NCBI RefSeq assembly: GCF_028767125.1
Contig: NZ_JAKCWP010000003.1
Span: forward strand, 124,001 to 188,000
Length of the DNA: 64,000 bases
DNA from: Chelativorans sp. YIM 93263
GTDB taxonomy: Bacteria > Pseudomonadota > Alphaproteobacteria > Rhizobiales > Rhizobiaceae
Direction of reading: 5' to 3'
Shown here: positions 36,537 to 50,086 of the stretch, piece by piece
Numbering within the stretch: the stretch's first letter is position 1
How the letters are laid out: each line of letters opens with the position of its first letter
Translations under genes and position numbers: made by a program
The notes under the pieces: generated by a model
The model's input: only the letters and a program-made list of their open reading frames with translations
Database searches by the model: none
What the model was told of the DNA's origin: nothing

Positions 36537-38618
36537 CTATTCCGCCGCCTGTTTCAGTTCGCCGCATGCTAGCGCTGAGCATTCGGCCATAATGGCAGAG
36601 GCCCGCGCGATTGGGTTGGTCAGGTAGAAATCCCCAACGGGCGAAGCGAAAACCGCCTTGTCGAGCACGCCTTCCAGCTTGGCCAGTCCCGACACATCAG
36701 CCGGATTGCCGGGCTCAACGGAGTCCACCGCCGCCAGGTGCGAATGTTCCGCATAAAGCTTTGCACGCAGTGCTGCAAGCGAGTCGAAAGGAAGCTTGTG
36801 ACCAAGGACGTCAGAAAGGGCACGCAGGATCGCCCAGTCCTCCTTCGCGTCGCCGGGCGCAAAGCCGGCACGGGAGGTCATCTGGACACGCCCTTCCGTA
36901 TTCACATAGGTCGCGGACTTTTCCGTATAGGCGGCCGCGGGTAGGATGACGTCGGCGCGGTGCGCGCCGGCATCGCCGTGGGTCCCGATATAAACGGTGA
37001 AGGCGTCGCCGATTGCGTTCATGTCGACTTCATCGGCTCCGAGCAGGAAGAGCACATCCATCGCGCCCATCATGCCGGCGACATCCTTTCCGCCCTCGCC
37101 TGGTACAAAGCCGATATCCAGGCCGCCCACGCGCGCCGCAGCCGTGTGCAGGACGGCGAAACCGTTCCATTCATCCGAAACCGCACCCACGGCAGTGGCG
37201 AGCTTCGCTGCCTGCCCGATCACGGCACGGCCGTCGGGCCGGGCCAGCGCCCCCTGCCCCACGATGATCATCGGACGCTTTGCCTTCTTCAGCACGGAGA
37301 CGAACTTGCCCTTGCCGCCAGCCAGTTCGGCAAGCGTTTCGGGGCCGGCGCCCAGGTGCTGGTAATCATAACGCAGATCGGTAGGCTCGCCGATGACTCC
37401 GATGGGAAACTCGCCCATGCGCCAGCGCTTGCGAATGCGCGCGTTGAGCACAGACGCTTCAAAGCGCGGATTGGCGCCGACGATGATCAGCGCATCGGCT
37501 TCCTCGATGCCCTCGATCGTGGGATTAAAAAGGTAGCTTGCGCGTCCGAGAGCGGGGTCGAGCGCCGTCCCGTCCTGCCGGCAGTCGATGTTCGGGGAGC
37601 CGAGCGACTGCATCAGGCCCTTGAGCGCATACATTTCCTCGACGCCCGCGAGATCACCAGCAATCGCGCCGATCTTCTCCGGCGCTGTTTTTGCAAGCTT
37701 CTTCTTGATGGCCTCGAACGCTTCCGGCCAGCTCGCCGGCTGGAGGCGCTTTCCCTTGCGCACATAGGGCCGGTCGAGGCGCTGCGTGCGCAGCCCGTCC
37801 CAGACGAAGCGGGTCTTGTCCGAAATCCACTCCTCGTTCACTGCCTCGTTGACGCGGGGCAGGATGCGCATGACCTCACGGCCGCGCGCATCGACGCGGA
37901 TGGCCGAGCCCACGGCGTCCATGACGTCGATGGACTGCGTCTTGGAAAGCTCCCACGGGCGCGCCTGGAAGGCATAGGGCTTGGACGTCAGAGCGCCAAC
38001 AGGGCAAAGATCGATGACATTGCCCTGGAGCTCGGAGGTCATCGCCTCTTCCAGATAGGTCGTGATCTCCATGTCCTCGCCGCGCCCGGTAGCGCCGAGC
38101 TCGGAAACGCCGCCGACCTCGGTTGAGAAACGCACACAGCGCGTGCAGTGAATGCAGCGCGTCATGATCGTCTTGACCAACGGGCCGATATACTTGTCCT
38201 CTACGGCGCGCTTGTTCTCGTGATAGCGCGAGGAATCGACGCCGTAAGCCATCGCCTGGTCCTGCAAGTCGCACTCGCCGCCCTGATCGCAGATCGGGCA
38301 GTCGAGCGGATGATTGATCAGCAGGAACTCCATCACGCCTTCGCGCGCCTTCTTCACCATCGGGGTCTTCGTGAAGATCTCCGGCGGCTCGCCTTCGGGA
38401 CCGGGACGCAGATCACGCACGCCCATGGCACAGGAGGCGGCCGGCTTGGGCGGCCCGCCCTTCACCTCCACCAAGCACATGCGACAATTGCCGGCAACGG
38501 AGAGGCGCTCATGGAAGCAGAAGCGCGGAATCTCCGCTCCCGCCTCCTCGGCAGCCTGCAGCAGCGTGTAGTGATCGGGAACCTCGATCTCCGTGCCGTC
38601 GACTTTCAACTTTGCCAT
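36537..38618 (-). CDS. nuoG: NADH-quinone oxidoreductase subunit G
   Basis: The 693-residue large iron-sulfur subunit of complex I. The N-terminal ferredoxin-type [2Fe-2S] domain ([19 protein letters not shown]), the HxxxCxxC region [19 protein letters not shown] and the [4Fe-4S] motif [10 protein letters not shown] are all present. The rest is a molybdopterin-oxidoreductase-like domain without evident cofactor residues, as in other NuoG. It lies 51 bases after nuoF. Confidence 0.96.
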   Translation of the reverse strand: MAKLKVDGTEIEVPDHYTLLQAAEEAGAEIPRFCFHERLSVAGNCRMCLVEVKGGPPKPAASCAMGVRDLRPGPEGEPPEIFTKTPMVKKAREGVMEFLLINHPLDCPICDQGGECDLQDQAMAYGVDSSRYHENKRAVEDKYIGPLVKTIMTRCIHCTRCVRFSTEVGGVSELGATGRGEDMEITTYLEEAMTSELQGNVIDLCPVGALTSKPYAFQARPWELSKTQSIDVMDAVGSAIRVDARGREVMRILPRVNEAVNEEWISDKTRFVWDGLRTQRLDRPYVRKGKRLQPASWPEAFEAIKKKLAKTAPEKIGAIAGDLAGVEEMYALKGLMQSLGSPNIDCRQDGTALDPALGRASYLFNPTIEGIEEADALIIVGANPRFEASVLNARIRKRWRMGEFPIGVIGEPTDLRYDYQHLGAGPETLAELAGGKGKFVSVLKKAKRPMIIVGQGALARPDGRAVIGQAAKLATAVGAVSDEWNGFAVLHTAAARVGGLDIGFVPGEGGKDVAGMMGAMDVLFLLGADEVDMNAIGDAFTVYIGTHGDAGAHRADVILPAAAYTEKSATYVNTEGRVQMTSRAGFAPGDAKEDWAILRALSDVLGHKLPFDSLAALRAKLYAEHSHLAAVDSVEPGNPADVSGLAKLEGVLDKAVFASPVGDFYLTNPIARASAIMAECSALACGELKQAAE

Positions 38619-38669
38619 TATCGCCGTCCGCTAACTATCTGCTCACACGAGCAAAAACCGTTTTCTTCC

Positions 38670-39974
38670 CTACTCAGCCGCCACCAGCGCGGGCTCCGCG
38701 CGATGGGCGTTGAGAGTAAATTCGTCGATGCGCCGCTCGATCTCCGGGCGGAAATGCCGGACCAGTCCCTGGATCGGCCAGGCGGCCGCATCGCCCAAGG
38801 CGCAGATCGTGTGGCCTTCCACCTGCTTCGTCACGTCAAGCAGCATATCGATCTCATGCTTGTGTGCCTCGCCGCGCACCAAGCGCTCCATCACACGCCA
38901 CATCCAGCCTGTGCCCTCGCGGCATGGCGTGCACTGGCCGCAGCTTTCGTGCTTGTAGAAGTAGGACAGGCGCGCAATCGCCTTCACGATGTCTGTGGAT
39001 TTGTCCATCACGATCACTGCGGCAGTACCGAGACCCGACTTTAAATCCCGGAGCGAATCAAAATCCATCGGCGCATCGATGATCTGATCGGCCGGCACCA
39101 ACGGCACCGAGGAACCACCGGGGATGACGGCCAGGAGATTGTCCCAACCGCCGCGAATGCCGCCACAATGGCGTTCGATGAGCTCGCGGAAGGGGATCGA
39201 CATCTCCTCTTCCACCGTGCACGGGTTCTCCACGTGCCCGGAAATGCAGAAGAGCTTCGTCCCCGCATTGTTCTCGCGACCGAAAGATGTGAACCAGGAT
39301 GCACCGCGGCGCAGGATCGTGGGAGCGACTGCGATCGATTCCACGTTGTTGACTGTCGTCGGACAGCCGTAAAGGCCGACATTGGCGGGGAACGGTGGCT
39401 TCAGGCGCGGCTGTCCCTTCTTGCCTTCCAAGCTCTCCAACAGGGCCGTTTCCTCACCGCAGATATAGGCGCCGGCGCCGTGGTGGAGAATAATTTCGAA
39501 ATCCCAGCCATTCTTGTTGTCTTTGCCGATCAGGCCTGCCTCGTAGCATTCGTCGATCGCGGCCTGCAGCGCCTCGCGCTCGCGGACGAACTCGCCGCGT
39601 ATGTAGATGTAGGCCGCATGCGCGCCCATAGCGAAGCCCGCGACGAGACAACCTTCTAGCAGCGTGTGCGGATCGTGACGCATGATGTCGCGATCCTTAC
39701 AGGTGCCCGGCTCCGATTCATCAGCGTTAACGACGAGATAGTGCGGCCGGTCGCCTGGCTCCTTCGGCATGAAGGACCATTTCAGGCCGGTCGGGAAGCC
39801 CGCACCGCCGCGCCCACGCAGGCCGGAGGCCTTCATCTCGTTGAGTATCCAATCCCGCCCCTTCTCCAGGAGACCTTTCGTGCCGTCCCAGTGGCCGCGC
39901 GCCATCGCGCCCTTCAATGAACGGTCGAAGCGGCCATAGATGTTCGTGAAGATGCGATCCTTGTCCTGAAGCAT
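38670..39974 (-). CDS. nuoF: NADH-quinone oxidoreductase subunit F
   Basis: The 434-residue subunit that binds NADH, FMN and cluster N3. It has the NADH/FMN glycine-rich loop [16 protein letters not shown], the FMN region [32 protein letters not shown] and the cluster ligands in [12 protein letters not shown] plus a later Cys. ATG 39974 ([14 protein letters not shown]) was chosen; the upstream frame lies in the nuoE tail. Confidence 0.97.
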   Translation of the reverse strand: MLQDKDRIFTNIYGRFDRSLKGAMARGHWDGTKGLLEKGRDWILNEMKASGLRGRGGAGFPTGLKWSFMPKEPGDRPHYLVVNADESEPGTCKDRDIMRHDPHTLLEGCLVAGFAMGAHAAYIYIRGEFVREREALQAAIDECYEAGLIGKDNKNGWDFEIILHHGAGAYICGEETALLESLEGKKGQPRLKPPFPANVGLYGCPTTVNNVESIAVAPTILRRGASWFTSFGRENNAGTKLFCISGHVENPCTVEEEMSIPFRELIERHCGGIRGGWDNLLAVIPGGSSVPLVPADQIIDAPMDFDSLRDLKSGLGTAAVIVMDKSTDIVKAIARLSYFYKHESCGQCTPCREGTGWMWRVMERLVRGEAHKHEIDMLLDVTKQVEGHTICALGDAAAWPIQGLVRHFRPEIERRIDEFTLNAHRAEPALVAAE

Positions 39975-39984
39975 CTCTATCTCC

Positions 39985-41004
39985 TCAGCGCGGCTTCTTC
40001 TGCGTGCCGCGTCGTGATTTCGCAGCCGGCCTCTCACTTTCGACCGGCGTCTCGGGACCAGGCTGCGTTTCCTTGCTGGCCTTCGCTTTCTTCAATTGCG
40101 GCGACCGCAGCTCCGGCTCTTCGGATTTCGGCCGGTCGCTGTGCGTGCGTGTGCGCTCGGTCTGCTCTGTCTCTTCGGCAGGCCGATCCGCCTGGGTATC
40201 GTTTTCCTTCGGCGCTTCGGCGCTGGCGCTTTTCTCGTCAGCGCCGGATGCTTTAACCGGCGAAGGCGATTTGACCGCTTTGCTCGTCTCCATAGCTCCC
40301 GTTTTCGGCTTGCCGGCACGGGAGGGGGGAATCATCGTTCCCGCCGTCTCATCACCCGCGGACTGAGCGCTCTGCGGCTGTTTCAGGATCGCGTTTTCAT
40401 CGGTGAGCGTGGTGAATCCAGAGGCCGGCGCCGAAGTGTAGCGGTCGACCTGCGGTCCAGGCTCGATGCTGTCGCCCTTATCCGCCTCGAATGCATCGAT
40501 GATCTCTTCCAGGCGTTCAGGAGTCAGATCCTCGTAGGTATCCTTGAAGATCATCACCATCGGTGCGTTAACACAAGCGCCCTGGCACTCCACTTCTTCC
40601 CAGGACAGCGTGCCTGCGCCATTCGTCTTGAATGGCTCCGGGCCGATCTTCTTCTTGCACACATCGATCAGGTCCCCTGCCCCACGCAGCATGCAGGGCG
40701 TGGTGCCGCAGACCTGTACGTGTGCCTTGGTTCCCACCGGCTCAAGCTGGAACTGCGTATAGAAGGTGGCAACCTCGAGCACGCGAATCAGCGGCATGTC
40801 CAGCATCTCAGCAACGTGCTCGACGGCCGCCCGCGTCACCCAGCCGTCCTGATCCTGCGCCCGCATGAGAAGCGGGATGACAGCCGAATACTGGCGCCCT
40901 TTCGGATACTTCTTGATCGTCTCCTTTGCCCAGGCCTTGTTCTCCCTGGTGAAGGCAAAGCCCGAGGGCTGGATAGCTTCGTCTGCGAGACGGCGAACTG
41001 ACAT
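39985..41004 (-). CDS. nuoE: NADH-quinone oxidoreductase subunit E with a long disordered C-terminal extension
   Basis: A thioredoxin-like subunit carrying the [2Fe-2S] cluster N1a. The core (about residues 1-195) has the ligand pairs in [10 protein letters not shown] and [10 protein letters not shown] and the N-terminal block [24 protein letters not shown]. coli and mitochondrial homologues end near 160-220 residues. Here about 140 further residues follow, rich in Lys, Pro, Glu, Ser and Thr, with no predicted fold and ending [11 protein letters not shown]. The extension may be common to Rhizobiales NuoE; its role is unknown. The stop of nuoD and the start here overlap by one base. Confidence 0.94.
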   Translation of the reverse strand: MSVRRLADEAIQPSGFAFTRENKAWAKETIKKYPKGRQYSAVIPLLMRAQDQDGWVTRAAVEHVAEMLDMPLIRVLEVATFYTQFQLEPVGTKAHVQVCGTTPCMLRGAGDLIDVCKKKIGPEPFKTNGAGTLSWEEVECQGACVNAPMVMIFKDTYEDLTPERLEEIIDAFEADKGDSIEPGPQVDRYTSAPASGFTTLTDENAILKQPQSAQSAGDETAGTMIPPSRAGKPKTGAMETSKAVKSPSPVKASGADEKSASAEAPKENDTQADRPAEETEQTERTRTHSDRPKSEEPELRSPQLKKAKASKETQPGPETPVESERPAAKSRRGTQKKPR

Positions 41005-42194
41005 TATCTGTCTACCTCACCAAACACGATATCGAGGGAGCCGAGCACGGCGGCAACGTCGGCCAGAAGATGCCCGCGGCACAGGAAATCCATAGCCTGT
41101 AGATGAGCAAAGCCCGGCGCACGGAGCTTGCAGCGGTATGGCATGTTCGTACCATCGGAGATGAGATAGACGCCGAACTCGCCCTTGGGCGCCTCGACGG
41201 CAGCATAAACCTCGCCGGCCGGCACGTGATAGCCCTCTGTATAAAGCTTGAAGTGGTGAATGAGCGCTTCCATCGAGCGCTTCATGGCACCGCGCTTTGG
41301 TGGCACGACCTTGCCGTCCTCATTGGAAACAGGCCCGACGCGCTCCTTGCCAAGAAGACGTTCCACGCATTGGCGCATAATCTTTGCGGACTGACGCATC
41401 TCCTCCATGCGAAGGAGATAACGGTCGTAATTGTCGCCGTTCTTGCCGATCGGAATGTCGAAATCCATTTCCGGGTAGCATTCATACGGCTGACTCTTGC
41501 GCAAGTCCCAGGCCGCGCCCGAGCCACGCACCATCACCCCGGAAAAGCCCCAAGCCCAGGCATCCTCCAGTGAAACCTTAGCAATATCGACATTGCGCTG
41601 CTTGAAGATCCGGTTTTCCGTCAGAAGCTCGTCAAGATCGTTCAGCGTCTTATGGAACGGATCGATCCACTTGCCGATGTCTTCCACCAGTTTCTCAGGC
41701 AAGTCCTGATGAACGCCGCCGGGGCGGAAATAGGCCGCGTGCATTCGGGAACCGGAAGCCCGCTCGTAGAAGACCATCAGCTTCTCGCGTTCCTCGAAGC
41801 CCCAGAGCGGTGGCGTGAGCGCGCCGACGTCCATGGCCTGTGTGGTCACGTTCAGGAGATGGTTCAGAATGCGGCTGATCTCGGAATAGAGCACGCGAAT
41901 GAGTTGCCCACGGATCGGCACATCGAGATCGAGCAGCTTCTCAACCGCCAGCGCAAAAGCGTGCTCCTGATTCATCGGCGCGACATAGTCGAGCCGGTCG
42001 AAATAAGGAATCGCCTGCAAATACGTCTTGTGCTCGATCAGCTTTTCCGTCCCGCGGTGAAGCAGGCCGATGTGTGGATCAACACGCTCGACGACCTCGC
42101 CATCGAGCTCGAGCACAAGGCGCAAAACGCCGTGCGCGGCCGGATGCTGCGGGCCGAAATTGATGTTGAAGTTGCGGACGGAAGTCTCAGGCAC
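41004..42194 (-). CDS. nuoD: NADH-quinone oxidoreductase subunit D
   Basis: The 396-residue 49-kDa-type subunit that helps form the quinone site. It has [22 protein letters not shown] with the quinone-site His, [12 protein letters not shown], and the C-terminal [28 protein letters not shown] and [19 protein letters not shown]. The hydrogenase-like metal cysteines are absent, as expected. It is a separate NuoD, not a NuoCD fusion. Confidence 0.97.
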   Translation of the reverse strand: MPETSVRNFNINFGPQHPAAHGVLRLVLELDGEVVERVDPHIGLLHRGTEKLIEHKTYLQAIPYFDRLDYVAPMNQEHAFALAVEKLLDLDVPIRGQLIRVLYSEISRILNHLLNVTTQAMDVGALTPPLWGFEEREKLMVFYERASGSRMHAAYFRPGGVHQDLPEKLVEDIGKWIDPFHKTLNDLDELLTENRIFKQRNVDIAKVSLEDAWAWGFSGVMVRGSGAAWDLRKSQPYECYPEMDFDIPIGKNGDNYDRYLLRMEEMRQSAKIMRQCVERLLGKERVGPVSNEDGKVVPPKRGAMKRSMEALIHHFKLYTEGYHVPAGEVYAAVEAPKGEFGVYLISDGTNMPYRCKLRAPGFAHLQAMDFLCRGHLLADVAAVLGSLDIVFGEVDR

Positions 42195-42209
42195 GTGACA
42201 CCTTCCTGA

Positions 42210-42812
42210 TCACTGCTTGGCCTTTTCGTCCCCGGGCAGCACATAGTCCGTGCCTTCCCAGGGCGAGAGGAAGTCGAAATTTCTGAACTCCTGGCGCAGA
42301 TTTACCGGCTCGTAGATAACCCGCTTCGACTCGTCGTCGTAACGCACCTCGACAAAGCCCGTCAGCGGGAAGTCCTTCCTGAGCGGATGACCTTCGAACC
42401 CATAGTCCGTCAGAATACGCCGCAGATCCGGATGCTCGGTAAAAAGCACGCCGTACAAATCATAGATCTCGCGTTCGTACCAATCGGCCGCCGGGAAGAC
42501 CTCCACGACCGAGGGCACGGGCGTGTCCTCATCCGTCGAAAGCTTGACGCGGACACGCTGGTTCTGGCGCGGGGAGAGCAGGTGATAGACGACCTCGAAA
42601 CGCTTGTCGCGCGCGGGGTAGTCGACGCCCGAAATGTCGATGAACGCGAAGAACTGGCATTGAACGTCGTTCTTCAGGAAGTTCAGAACGTCGATGATGT
42701 CGCCAGATTCCACGAACAGCGTCAGTTCGCCGTACGCAACCATCGCGTCTTGAATCTGCGCGTCGAGCTTTTCCGTAATGTAGGCTGCAAGATCCTTCAG
42801 CGCTTCACTCAT
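42210..42812 (-). CDS. nuoC: NADH-quinone oxidoreductase subunit C
   Basis: The 200-residue 30-kDa-type subunit. It shows the signature [12 protein letters not shown]-like segment ([21 protein letters not shown]), [19 protein letters not shown] and [26 protein letters not shown]. It lies between nuoB and nuoD, 9 and 15 bases from them. Confidence 0.96.
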   Translation of the reverse strand: MSEALKDLAAYITEKLDAQIQDAMVAYGELTLFVESGDIIDVLNFLKNDVQCQFFAFIDISGVDYPARDKRFEVVYHLLSPRQNQRVRVKLSTDEDTPVPSVVEVFPAADWYEREIYDLYGVLFTEHPDLRRILTDYGFEGHPLRKDFPLTGFVEVRYDDESKRVIYEPVNLRQEFRNFDFLSPWEGTDYVLPGDEKAKQ

Positions 42813-42821
42813 ACCCCACCC

Positions 42822-43394
42822 CTAGCGCTCGATGGTGCCGGTCCGGCGAATCTTCTTCTGCAGAAGAAGAATGCCGTAGAGCAATGCCTCGGCGGTCGGC
42901 GGACAGCCGGGCACATAGATGTCAACGGGCACGATGCGGTCGCAGCCGCGCACCACCGAGTAGGAATAGTGATAATAACCGCCGCCATTGGCGCAGGAGC
43001 CCATGGAGATGACGTAACGGGGCTCCGGCATCTGGTCGTAGACCTTGCGGAGCGCCGGCGCCATCTTATTGGTGAGCGTGCCGGCAACGATCATGATGTC
43101 CGACTGACGCGGCGAGGCGCGCGGCGCAACGCCGAAACGCTCACTATCATACCGCGGCATGGAGGTCTGCATCATCTCCACCGCGCAACAGGCAAGCCCG
43201 AACGTCATGAACATGAGCGAGCCGGTGCGCGCCCATGTGATCAGTGCATCGGACGATGTGACGAGGAATCCCTTATCCGTCAACTCATCGCTGATCGAAT
43301 TGAAAAACGGATCGTTCTCCCCCACGGGATTGCCCGTCTTGGGGTCCACAATGCCGCGAGGTTTGGGCGCAACCAGGGTATTATTCAATCCCAT
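42822..43394 (-). CDS. nuoB: NADH-quinone oxidoreductase subunit B
   Basis: The 190-residue subunit with cluster N2, the direct electron donor to quinone. The ligands are visible as the tandem Cys in [18 protein letters not shown] and [14 protein letters not shown] 43394 ([14 protein letters not shown]) overlaps the end of nuoA by 10 bases; a slightly longer frame upstream is not conserved. Confidence 0.97.
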   Translation of the reverse strand: MGLNNTLVAPKPRGIVDPKTGNPVGENDPFFNSISDELTDKGFLVTSSDALITWARTGSLMFMTFGLACCAVEMMQTSMPRYDSERFGVAPRASPRQSDIMIVAGTLTNKMAPALRKVYDQMPEPRYVISMGSCANGGGYYHYSYSVVRGCDRIVPVDIYVPGCPPTAEALLYGILLLQKKIRRTGTIER

Positions 43395-43750
43395 TCCAGC
43401 GCTCCCTTCTTCCATTCATAGATGAAGCCGATCGTTAGCACGCCCAGGAAGATCATCATCGACCAGAAGCCCAGCCAGCCGATTTCTCCGAAAGAGACTG
43501 CCCAAGGGAAGAGAAAGGCCACCTCAAGATCGAAGATGATGAAAAGGATGGCCACCAGATAAAAGCGTACATCGAACTTCATCCGGGCATCGTCGAATGC
43601 GTTGAACCCGCATTCGTATGCTGACAGCTTCTCCGGATCCGGATTGCGGTAAGCGACCACGAAGGGCGCGATCACCAGCACCAGACACAACCCTAGGGCC
43701 ACGCCGAGGAAGATGATGATAGGAAGATATGAACTCAAAAGATCGTTCAT
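43385..43750 (-). CDS. nuoA: NADH-quinone oxidoreductase subunit A
   Basis: A 121-residue membrane subunit with three helices and the conserved [21 protein letters not shown] loop (the quinone-site Cys region). It is the first gene of the nuoA-nuoN operon; the promoter should lie in the gap upstream. Confidence 0.97.
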   Translation of the reverse strand: MNDLLSSYLPIIIFLGVALGLCLVLVIAPFVVAYRNPDPEKLSAYECGFNAFDDARMKFDVRFYLVAILFIIFDLEVAFLFPWAVSFGEIGWLGFWSMMIFLGVLTIGFIYEWKKGALEWD

Positions 43751-44104
43751 TGCTCGACTTTCCGTTGCCCGCTGATGCGAGGCTCCGTACTGGGCGCGTT
43801 GCGATTTGTGATACGCTCGCCCCCGCAGCGCGGCAAGCCCATGTTGCGACGCGGCGAGGGTTAGCGCAGGCAGTCAGGGGACGCAAGTCAAACCTTGTCG
43901 ATTATGCCCCGGTCTCGCGACCATAAACCGCCTCCCCCGTAGGGTACCGACCCTCATGTAAGATCAAGAGGGCGTTGATTTAAGACCGTAGGTTCTTGTT
44001 CGGAAGAAACTGTCAGGAGTCTGCGCCGTCACGAGCGCATTCGGGTGGTTTGCCCGCGTCTCAGCCTGTAATTTCCGACCGCAAAATCGAAGAAGGACAT
44101 GTTG
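43751..44104. other. gap between divergent nuoA and the glycosylase gene
   Basis: About 350 bases without a supported gene. It must hold the nuo promoter (minus strand) and the promoter of the plus-strand gene. On the minus strand a TTTGACTT (43886-43893) could be part of a -35 for nuo, but a matching -10 is not convincing. No RNA gene or repeat was recognised. Confidence 0.5.
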
Positions 44105-45322
44105 ATGGCGAATGAGCGACTGACACGCAAGCAGGTGCGGCGAATCGTCCTTGCCGCGCAGGGCTTCACCCGACGACCACCGGCCGGTGTTGTGGAAAGA
44201 CGGCATATAGCCCGGGTCCTTGATCACATAAACCTATTTCAGATCGACTCGGTGAATGTCGCCGTTCGCGCGCACTACATGCCGCTTTTCTCCAGACTCG
44301 GCCCCTACCCTTGCAAAACTCTGGACAGGGCATCCGCGCGCAAGCCGCGGGCTCTTTTCGAATATTGGGCGCATGAGGCCTCGCTGCTACCCGTGGAAAC
44401 ACAACCTCTCCTTCGCTGGCGCATGGAACGGGCGGCCGAGGGCAAGGGGATCTATGGCGGGCTTGCACGATTCGGACAGGAGCGGCGTGATTTCATCAAA
44501 ACGGTTTTGGCCGAGGTGGCCAGTCACGGGCCGCTGGCCGCCGCCGACATTGACGGCCATAAGGGTACTTCTGGATGGTGGGAGTGGAGTGATGCCAAAC
44601 GCGCGCTGGAGTGGCTGTTCTGGGCCGGGCAGATCACCACCCATTCGCGCCGACCAAGTTTCGAGCGCCTTTACGATCTGCCTGAACGCGTACTTCCGGA
44701 GGCGGTTCTGTCCACGCCGACCCCAACGCCGGAGGATGCGCAGCGGGCACTTGTGGAAAAAGCAGCCCGGGCTTTGGGAGTGGCTACGGCAAGCGACTTG
44801 CGCGACTATTTCCGCCTGTCCCCGGAGGATTGCCGTCCCCGCATCGAGGAACTGATCGAGGCCGGGACGCTCCTTCCCGTCACCGTCAAGGGTTGGACAC
44901 AACAGGCCTATATGCATCGTGACGCGAAGCTGCCCCGGAAGGTCGAGGCGCGCGCTCTGCTCGCTCCTTTCGACCCACTGATTTGGGAGCGCTCACGCAC
45001 TGAACGGCTGTTCGATTTCTACTATCGCATCGAGATCTACACGCCGGCGGAGAAGCGTATCTATGGCTACTATGTTTTCCCCTTCCTGCTCGGGGAACAA
45101 CTGGTTGCGCGCGTCGACCTCAAGGCGGACCGCCAGAATGGTGTTTTGCGTGTTCAGTCGGCTCATGCCGAGCCCGAAGCCCCGCCGGAGACCGCCACCG
45201 AATTGCTGCAAGAATTGAGAAAAATGGCACAGTGGCTGGGACTAGGAGCGGTCGATATCTGCCCGGCGGGCGACCTGGGATCGAGGCTGATGGCTGCAGG
45301 CGACGCGAAAATCGAGGTATAA
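44105..45322 (+). CDS. AlkX/YcaQ-type winged-helix DNA glycosylase
   Basis: A 405-residue member of the HTH_42 family. In characterised members (E. coli YcaQ/AlkX, Streptomyces AlkZ) it unhooks interstrand crosslinks and removes bulky alkylated bases. The catalytic QxD motif of the AlkX branch is visible as FQIDSVNV (QID at residues 46-48), with the YWAHEASLLP block and C-terminal APFDPLIWERSRTERLFDFYYRIEIY. The second ATG, 44105, is 7 bases from an AAGGA site and is preferred over 44099. It stands alone on the plus strand. Confidence 0.88.
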   Translation: MANERLTRKQVRRIVLAAQGFTRRPPAGVVERRHIARVLDHINLFQIDSVNVAVRAHYMPLFSRLGPYPCKTLDRASARKPRALFEYWAHEASLLPVETQPLLRWRMERAAEGKGIYGGLARFGQERRDFIKTVLAEVASHGPLAAADIDGHKGTSGWWEWSDAKRALEWLFWAGQITTHSRRPSFERLYDLPERVLPEAVLSTPTPTPEDAQRALVEKAARALGVATASDLRDYFRLSPEDCRPRIEELIEAGTLLPVTVKGWTQQAYMHRDAKLPRKVEARALLAPFDPLIWERSRTERLFDFYYRIEIYTPAEKRIYGYYVFPFLLGEQLVARVDLKADRQNGVLRVQSAHAEPEAPPETATELLQELRKMAQWLGLGAVDICPAGDLGSRLMAAGDAKIEV

Positions 45323-45404
45323 AACACTATGACAGGATCAACGCCGTCGTGCCGGCTTCATGGCTCCCAGTTCCGTACGCGACGCCCCACGCGGTGCCGT
45401 ATCG

Positions 45405-46301
45405 TCAGGAAGTCTTCTGTGGTTCAGGAATCTTGCGGAAGCGGAAAGCGTTTCTGATCCGCTCAATTTTTTCCGAGTCCTGCGGGTTCCGGCTCGCGTT
45501 ACGCAATCCTGAGTAAATCAGCACGCCGACGAGTGTCAGGAAGCCAGCCGCCATTGCCGCCAAGAGCGCAATCATTCGCGCACGGTTTGCCATCGGTGCA
45601 TCGGCCAGCGTGGGTTCTTGTATGATATCCGATTCGGAGACGGAGCCTGCCAGCGCCATCCGGGTGGTAAAGATCTCCCGCTCATTGCTTGCGATATCGT
45701 TGATCAAGGCAACCAGCGAGCTTCCGATCTCGCTCGTGAACACCACCGTGCCACCTGAGCCGCCATCCGTTGCGTTTTCATAGTACTCGTTGACACGGTT
45801 CAGGCTGGCGCTCAGTTCGGATTGGGTGCGCTCAAGCGTCTGAAGTCTGTTCTCAAGCGCTGCTCGCGCATTTCCGCGCGGCACGGAACTCGCGATGAGC
45901 GCCTCCACAAGCCCATTTAGCAAACGATTGGCTGCGTCCGGAGAACGGTCAACGATGCTGACCCGATAGTAATCGACCTCATTCATCTTTTCGACGGTCA
46001 TGTTCCTGGAGAGCGCACCGCGCGCTTCCGTCAAGCGCCCGTCGAACCTTTGAAGCCACCCCGATTCTCTGATGGCCGGATCGATCACTCTAGCACTCTG
46101 CAGCAGGGCGGCTTCACCCGCCGAAATCTGGAGAATCGCGCTGGATTCATAACGATCACTTTGGAAAAATTGCAGCCCGACAAAAGCGGCGGCGCCGACG
46201 AGAACCGGGACGACCAACAGCAATACCCAGAACTGAGCAATTGCCGCCGCAATATCCAAAAGACTGATCTCGTTATCAGACTCGGGCAAGGGTTCAGTCA
46301 T
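45405..46301 (-). CDS. Wzz/chain-length-determinant-like membrane protein
   Basis: A 298-residue protein with an N-terminal membrane segment (about residues 26-50), a periplasmic part with helical segments (about 115-230, including LENRLQTLERTQSELSASL) and a C-terminal membrane segment (about 245-268), followed by a short basic cytoplasmic tail. This is the Wzz/co-polymerase layout used to set polysaccharide chain length. No tyrosine kinase domain and no polysaccharide genes are adjacent, so its substrate is unknown. Confidence 0.75.
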   Translation of the reverse strand: MTEPLPESDNEISLLDIAAAIAQFWVLLLVVPVLVGAAAFVGLQFFQSDRYESSAILQISAGEAALLQSARVIDPAIRESGWLQRFDGRLTEARGALSRNMTVEKMNEVDYYRVSIVDRSPDAANRLLNGLVEALIASSVPRGNARAALENRLQTLERTQSELSASLNRVNEYYENATDGGSGGTVVFTSEIGSSLVALINDIASNEREIFTTRMALAGSVSESDIIQEPTLADAPMANRARMIALLAAMAAGFLTLVGVLIYSGLRNASRNPQDSEKIERIRNAFRFRKIPEPQKTS

Positions 46302-46560
46302 CAGGTCTCACTTACATCGCTGACAGTTTGTTACACGCATAATGCCTCCCGATAGCCACCGCAAGCGCTCGTCACCGGTTTTACAGACGCCAACGCTGGA
46401 CCTAAACTTCGATAGCTACGTCCCAGCATCCACCTTTTCAGGTCTCCTAGGATGAAACATCATTTCAGCGCAATATGGCGGATTGGAGGAGCAAGATCGA
46501 CGGATGGGGAAATGCCTGCCAGCCGAACCTCTAACAAGACGATCACGACCGGCGAAGAAA

Positions 46561-46636
<76 letters not shown>

Positions 46637-46833
46637 TCCGAATGGCTTTTTGCCATTGCGTTTCAGCCCGTCCGTTTAGGCGGTTCACGCTTTCTGCGCA
46701 AGAAGAAATAACCCCGGAAACACATATCTCGCTCCGGTGTGGATTCTTGGGCGACAAAGCCTCCATGCCTGCTTGACAGCTTGGCTGGAACCGCCTAAGT
46801 GACCGCCACGATGTCGAAACGACGACATCAAGC

Positions 46834-46910
46834 GCGGGTGTAGCTCAGCTGGTTAGAGTGCCGGCCTGTCACGCCGGAGGTCGCGGGTTCGAGCCCCGTC
46901 ACTCGCGCCA
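46834..46910 (+). tRNA. tRNA-Asp (anticodon GTC)
   Basis: A 77-base tRNA: acceptor GCGGGTG/CACTCGC with one G-U pair, D loop AGCTCAGCTGGTTAGAGT, anticodon loop CTGTCAC (GTC), T arm CGCGGGTTCGAGCCCCG and encoded CCA at 46908-46910. Confidence 0.96.
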
Positions 46911-47001
46911 TTCTTCTCTCAACAGATAAAATTTTCGACATGCCGATGCGTTGTCTTGCGCAACAGCAATGGCCAGCGCGCGCAAATTCGTCTTAACGAA
47001 G

Positions 47002-47030
47002 AAAAGGCCAGGAAGCTTTCCCGGCCTTTT
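47002..47030. terminator. bidirectional intrinsic terminator between tRNA-Asp and hupB
   Basis: AAAAGGCCAGGAA-AGC-like loop-TTCCCGGCCTTTT forms a stem of about 12 pairs with one mismatch, flanked by A-run and T-run on opposite sides. It can end both hupB (minus) and any transcript coming from the tRNA (plus). Confidence 0.8.
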
Positions 47031-47054
47031 CAATTCGGTTCATTGGACGAGAGA

Positions 47055-47327
47055 TCAGTTGATCGCGTCTTTCAGCCCCTTGCCGGCAGAGAACTTCGGC
47101 ACGTTGCGTGCCGGGATCTGAACCTCTGCCCCCGTCTGCGGGTTGCGGCCCGTCGACGCCTCGCGCCGCGAAACGCTGAAATTGCCGAAGCCGATCAGCC
47201 GCACGTCGCCCCCCTTTTTGAGTTCGTCGGTGATCGTCGCAAAAAGCGCATCGACAGCCGACTGAGCGTCACCCTTGGAAAGGCTGGCCTTCTCAGCAAC
47301 GGCGGAAACTAGCTCATTCTTGTTCAT
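47055..47327 (-). CDS. hupB: DNA-binding protein HU
   Basis: A 90-residue histone-like nucleoid protein. It begins MNKNELVSAVAEKASLSKGDA and carries the DNA-arm signature GFGNFSVSRREASTGRNPQTG and KFSAGKGLKDAIN at the end. ATG 47327 matches the family start. It lies downstream of lon on the same strand, the usual order clpP-clpX-lon-hup. Confidence 0.96.
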   Translation of the reverse strand: MNKNELVSAVAEKASLSKGDAQSAVDALFATITDELKKGGDVRLIGFGNFSVSRREASTGRNPQTGAEVQIPARNVPKFSAGKGLKDAIN

Positions 47328-47469
47328 AAATGAATAACCCCTTCCTGTGTGTGGCCGGAAGAGCGACTCAACCGGCAAGGTCGGCAGTGTATGAAGAAGT
47401 AAATAGCTGACCAAGTATGAAATGCGCTGAAACCGGGGAAAAACGCGGGTTTTTGGCCATTCTTCATAC

Positions 47470-47499
47470 AAAAAGGGCCGGCCCCGGAGGGCCGACCCC
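47470..47499 (-). terminator. intrinsic terminator after lon
   Basis: On the minus strand a 9-pair stem GGGTCGGCC/GGCCGGCCC (one G-U), with loop CTCCGG, is followed by TTTTT (47470-47474). It starts about 25 bases after the lon stop, separating lon from hupB. Confidence 0.85.
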
Positions 47500-47523
47500 A
47501 TTCAATCGGTATTTATGCGCCTA

Positions 47524-49938
<2,415 letters not shown>

Positions 49939-50086
49939 TTTTCAGCCTTTCAAGCCGCGGCCGCGAAAAAGCCGACCGCAGTTGTTACCGTCTAGGGGCG
50001 GCGTCCCGCCCCGGAAGGGCTTGCCTTGCAACACCGATCCTGGGGAATGAAACCCTCGCCACCAACTGCCCTCTAGGTGGCGACGG

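Noticed and set aside
36960-38126. Long plus-strand open frame of 388 codons opposite nuoG
   Set aside because: It is the antisense shadow of a secure nuoG; its translation is Arg/His/Asp-rich without family features. The same holds for the long frames opposite nuoH (35576-36520) and cobN (9996-11165).
43990-44005. GTTC repeat (GGTTCTTGTTC) considered as a second LexA box upstream of the AlkX/YcaQ-type gene
   Set aside because: The two GTTC are only 2 bases apart instead of 7, so the spacing rule of the alphaproteobacterial LexA box is not met.
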